Under the pieces are notes generated by a model that ran no database searches, was not told the DNA's origin, and saw only the letters and a program-made list of their open reading frames with translations. Below, in pieces: positions 4,602 through 5,618 of a stretch of 5,618 bases of DNA. A program made the position numbers and the translations under genes. The stretch lies in NCBI GenBank assembly GCA_016649925.1, contig JAENWO010000180.1, positions 1 to 5,618 of the forward strand, written 5' to 3'. Position 1 is the first letter of the stretch. Each line of letters begins with the position of its first letter. Source of the DNA: Actinomycetales bacterium (GTDB lineage: Bacteria; Actinomycetota; Actinomycetes; Actinomycetales; Beutenbergiaceae).

Positions 4602-5405
4602 ATGGCTGTCAAGGCGACGTCTGCTGAGGACGTGATGCGGGGAGTGGCGGGAGGCGCCATCCTGGGGGTGCCGCTGTTGTACACGCAGGAGACGTGGCTG
4701 CACGGGCGGAGCGTGTCGCCGGTGGTGATTCTGGCGGGGGTGATCGTCGCGTTCGGAGTGAACATGGCGCTCTCTTACTTCGTGGGGTTCCGGCCGGGGC
4801 GGACCCACCGACCCACGGAGGACGCCGTCGTCGGAATGGGGCTGTCCGTCCTGCTCTCCGCCCTCCTGCTCGTACTGCTGGACCGGGTCGGGCGCGGGAC
4901 ATCGCTGGAGAACGCGCTGGGCGTGACCGCCCTGACCTCGATCCCGGTCAGCATCGGCTTCTCCGTAGGGGTGGCGCTCGCGCCGCGCGGGGGAGGCGAG
5001 AAGGCCGAGCAGATCCAGGGTGGGGGCGGCGACCTGCTGGTCGCCGCGGCCGGCGGGGTGGTATTCGCCCTGAACATCGCTCCGACGGCCGAGCCGATCC
5101 TTCTAGCCGCCGAGCTGGATGGCGTCCGCCTAGGCCTCTTGGTGGTGGCCTCTCTAGTGCTCCCCTACCTCATGGTCTTCTACGCCGAGTTCGGTGGACG
5201 CGAGCGGCGCGTCGCGAGCGACGGCGCGACCCAGGGGCCGATCACCGAGACGCTCCTGGCCTACTCCGTGGCGTTCGTCGTCTCCGCCGCGATGCTCGCG
5301 ATGTTCGGCCGCGTGGATGCCGTCAACGGCGCCGCGACGGCGCGGGTGGTCGCGCTGGCGTTCCCAGCCTCGATCGGGGCGGCGCTCGGACGGTTGCTCA
5401 TATGA
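4602..5405 (+). CDS. TIGR02587 family (DUF2391) integral membrane protein
   Basis: This 267-aa polytopic protein of unknown function has the conserved opening of the TIGR02587 family: RGVAGGAILGVPLLYTQETW (13-32), where the family reads roughly 'RGxxGGLLFGxPLLYTMExW'. Hydrophobic helices fall at about 14-30, 40-62, 74-94, 104-127, 143-162, 175-195, 214-236 and 245-265, agreeing with the seven-or-so helices described for the family. A soluble gly-rich loop (128-142) and a charged loop (198-212) interrupt them. Substrate and reaction are not known; some transport or membrane-integrity role is possible but unproved. The ATG at 4602 lacks a strong ribosome site; an internal ATG at 4635 (residue 12), preceded by TGAGGAC, is an alternative. 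Its stop overlaps the next start (ATGA), so the two are translated together, which is the expected TIGR02587-TIGR02588 pairing. Confidence 0.9.
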   Translation: MAVKATSAEDVMRGVAGGAILGVPLLYTQETWLHGRSVSPVVILAGVIVAFGVNMALSYFVGFRPGRTHRPTEDAVVGMGLSVLLSALLLVLLDRVGRGTSLENALGVTALTSIPVSIGFSVGVALAPRGGGEKAEQIQGGGGDLLVAAAGGVVFALNIAPTAEPILLAAELDGVRLGLLVVASLVLPYLMVFYAEFGGRERRVASDGATQGPITETLLAYSVAFVVSAAMLAMFGRVDAVNGAATARVVALAFPASIGAALGRLLI

Positions 5406-5618
5406 CCGCGAAGCGAGCCTCCTGGAGCCGCGGCATCAGGCGAGAGCGGACGCCGTTCGAATGGGCGCTGCTGGTGGTCTCGCTTGCCGCCACCCTGGCC
5501 GTGGTGGCTGGGCTGGTGGTGAGCGGGCTCGCGGGACCCCGCGGCCCGGCCGACCTCCGCGTGATCATCGCCGACGCGGACGAACCGGCCAGCGGCGGGT
5601 GGCCCCTGGAGGTCACCG
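5402..5618 (+). CDS. TIGR02588 family protein, 3' end cut by window edge
   Basis: The ATG at 5402 overlaps the TGA of the upstream gene (ATGA). The visible 72 residues start with a basic tail (MTAKRASWSRGIRRER), then PFEWALLV opening a membrane helix at about 20-43, then an extracytoplasmic beta-rich segment (DLRVIIADADEP, GGWPLEVT). This is the layout of TIGR02588, a single-pass protein of about 120 residues that, as originally described, always occurs in a two-gene operon with TIGR02587. The remaining ~50 residues are outside the window. The partner relationship suggests a two-component membrane complex of unknown function; assignment rests on gene order plus the N-terminal pattern. Confidence 0.85.
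   Translation, partial: MTAKRASWSRGIRRERTPFEWALLVVSLAATLAVVAGLVVSGLAGPRGPADLRVIIADADEPASGGWPLEVT

Noticed and set aside
4481..4765. N-terminal extension of the YihY frame up to 4765
   Set aside because: The extra 95 residues are polar and non-homologous and would overlap the TIGR02587-family gene; family length fits the start at 4480.

Overview
The window comes from a high-GC bacterium, most likely an actinomycete-like lineage (Actinomycetota). I infer this from the strong G/C bias at third codon positions, the GTG starts, the comEA-comEC-holA gene order and the style of the small accessory proteins. It is chromosomal housekeeping sequence. I see no transposase, integrase, CRISPR array, rRNA or tRNA.

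Region 1 (about 1-2810, all minus strand) is one tightly packed operon read right to left. It holds a very short ComEA-like DNA-binding membrane protein, the ComEC/Rec2 DNA-uptake channel without a metallo-beta-lactamase domain, an unrecognised 116-aa three-helix membrane protein that overlaps comEC by 20 bp, a 64-aa soluble protein starting 1 nt after it, and holA (DNA polymerase III delta subunit), which runs off the left edge. A 19-codon ORF fits exactly between the 64-aa gene and holA, with ATGA overlaps at both ends. Linking competence genes to holA is a well-known bacterial arrangement; the small genes in between are the lineage-specific part.

Region 2 (about 2811-3553) is an inter-operon stretch without a large gene. 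It has a plus-strand ORF whose first ~29 codons resemble the N-terminus of a GNAT/Eis-type acetyltransferase and whose remainder looks non-functional. Antisense to that remainder is a 23-aa transmembrane microprotein gene with a textbook Shine-Dalgarno carried in a perfect 11-bp tandem duplication. Further right are a possible 39-aa one-helix ORF and a GC-rich hairpin with a nearby imperfect direct repeat.

Region 3 (3554-5618) has two divergent units. A YihY/BrkB-family six-helix membrane protein reads left. A two-gene pair matching TIGR02587 (DUF2391) and TIGR02588 reads right, joined by an ATGA overlap, with the second gene cut by the window edge. The 121-bp divergent gap holds a short inverted repeat, and a perfect 10-bp palindrome covers the YihY start. 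Nearly every protein in the window other than HolA and the 64-aa protein is membrane-embedded or membrane-anchored.
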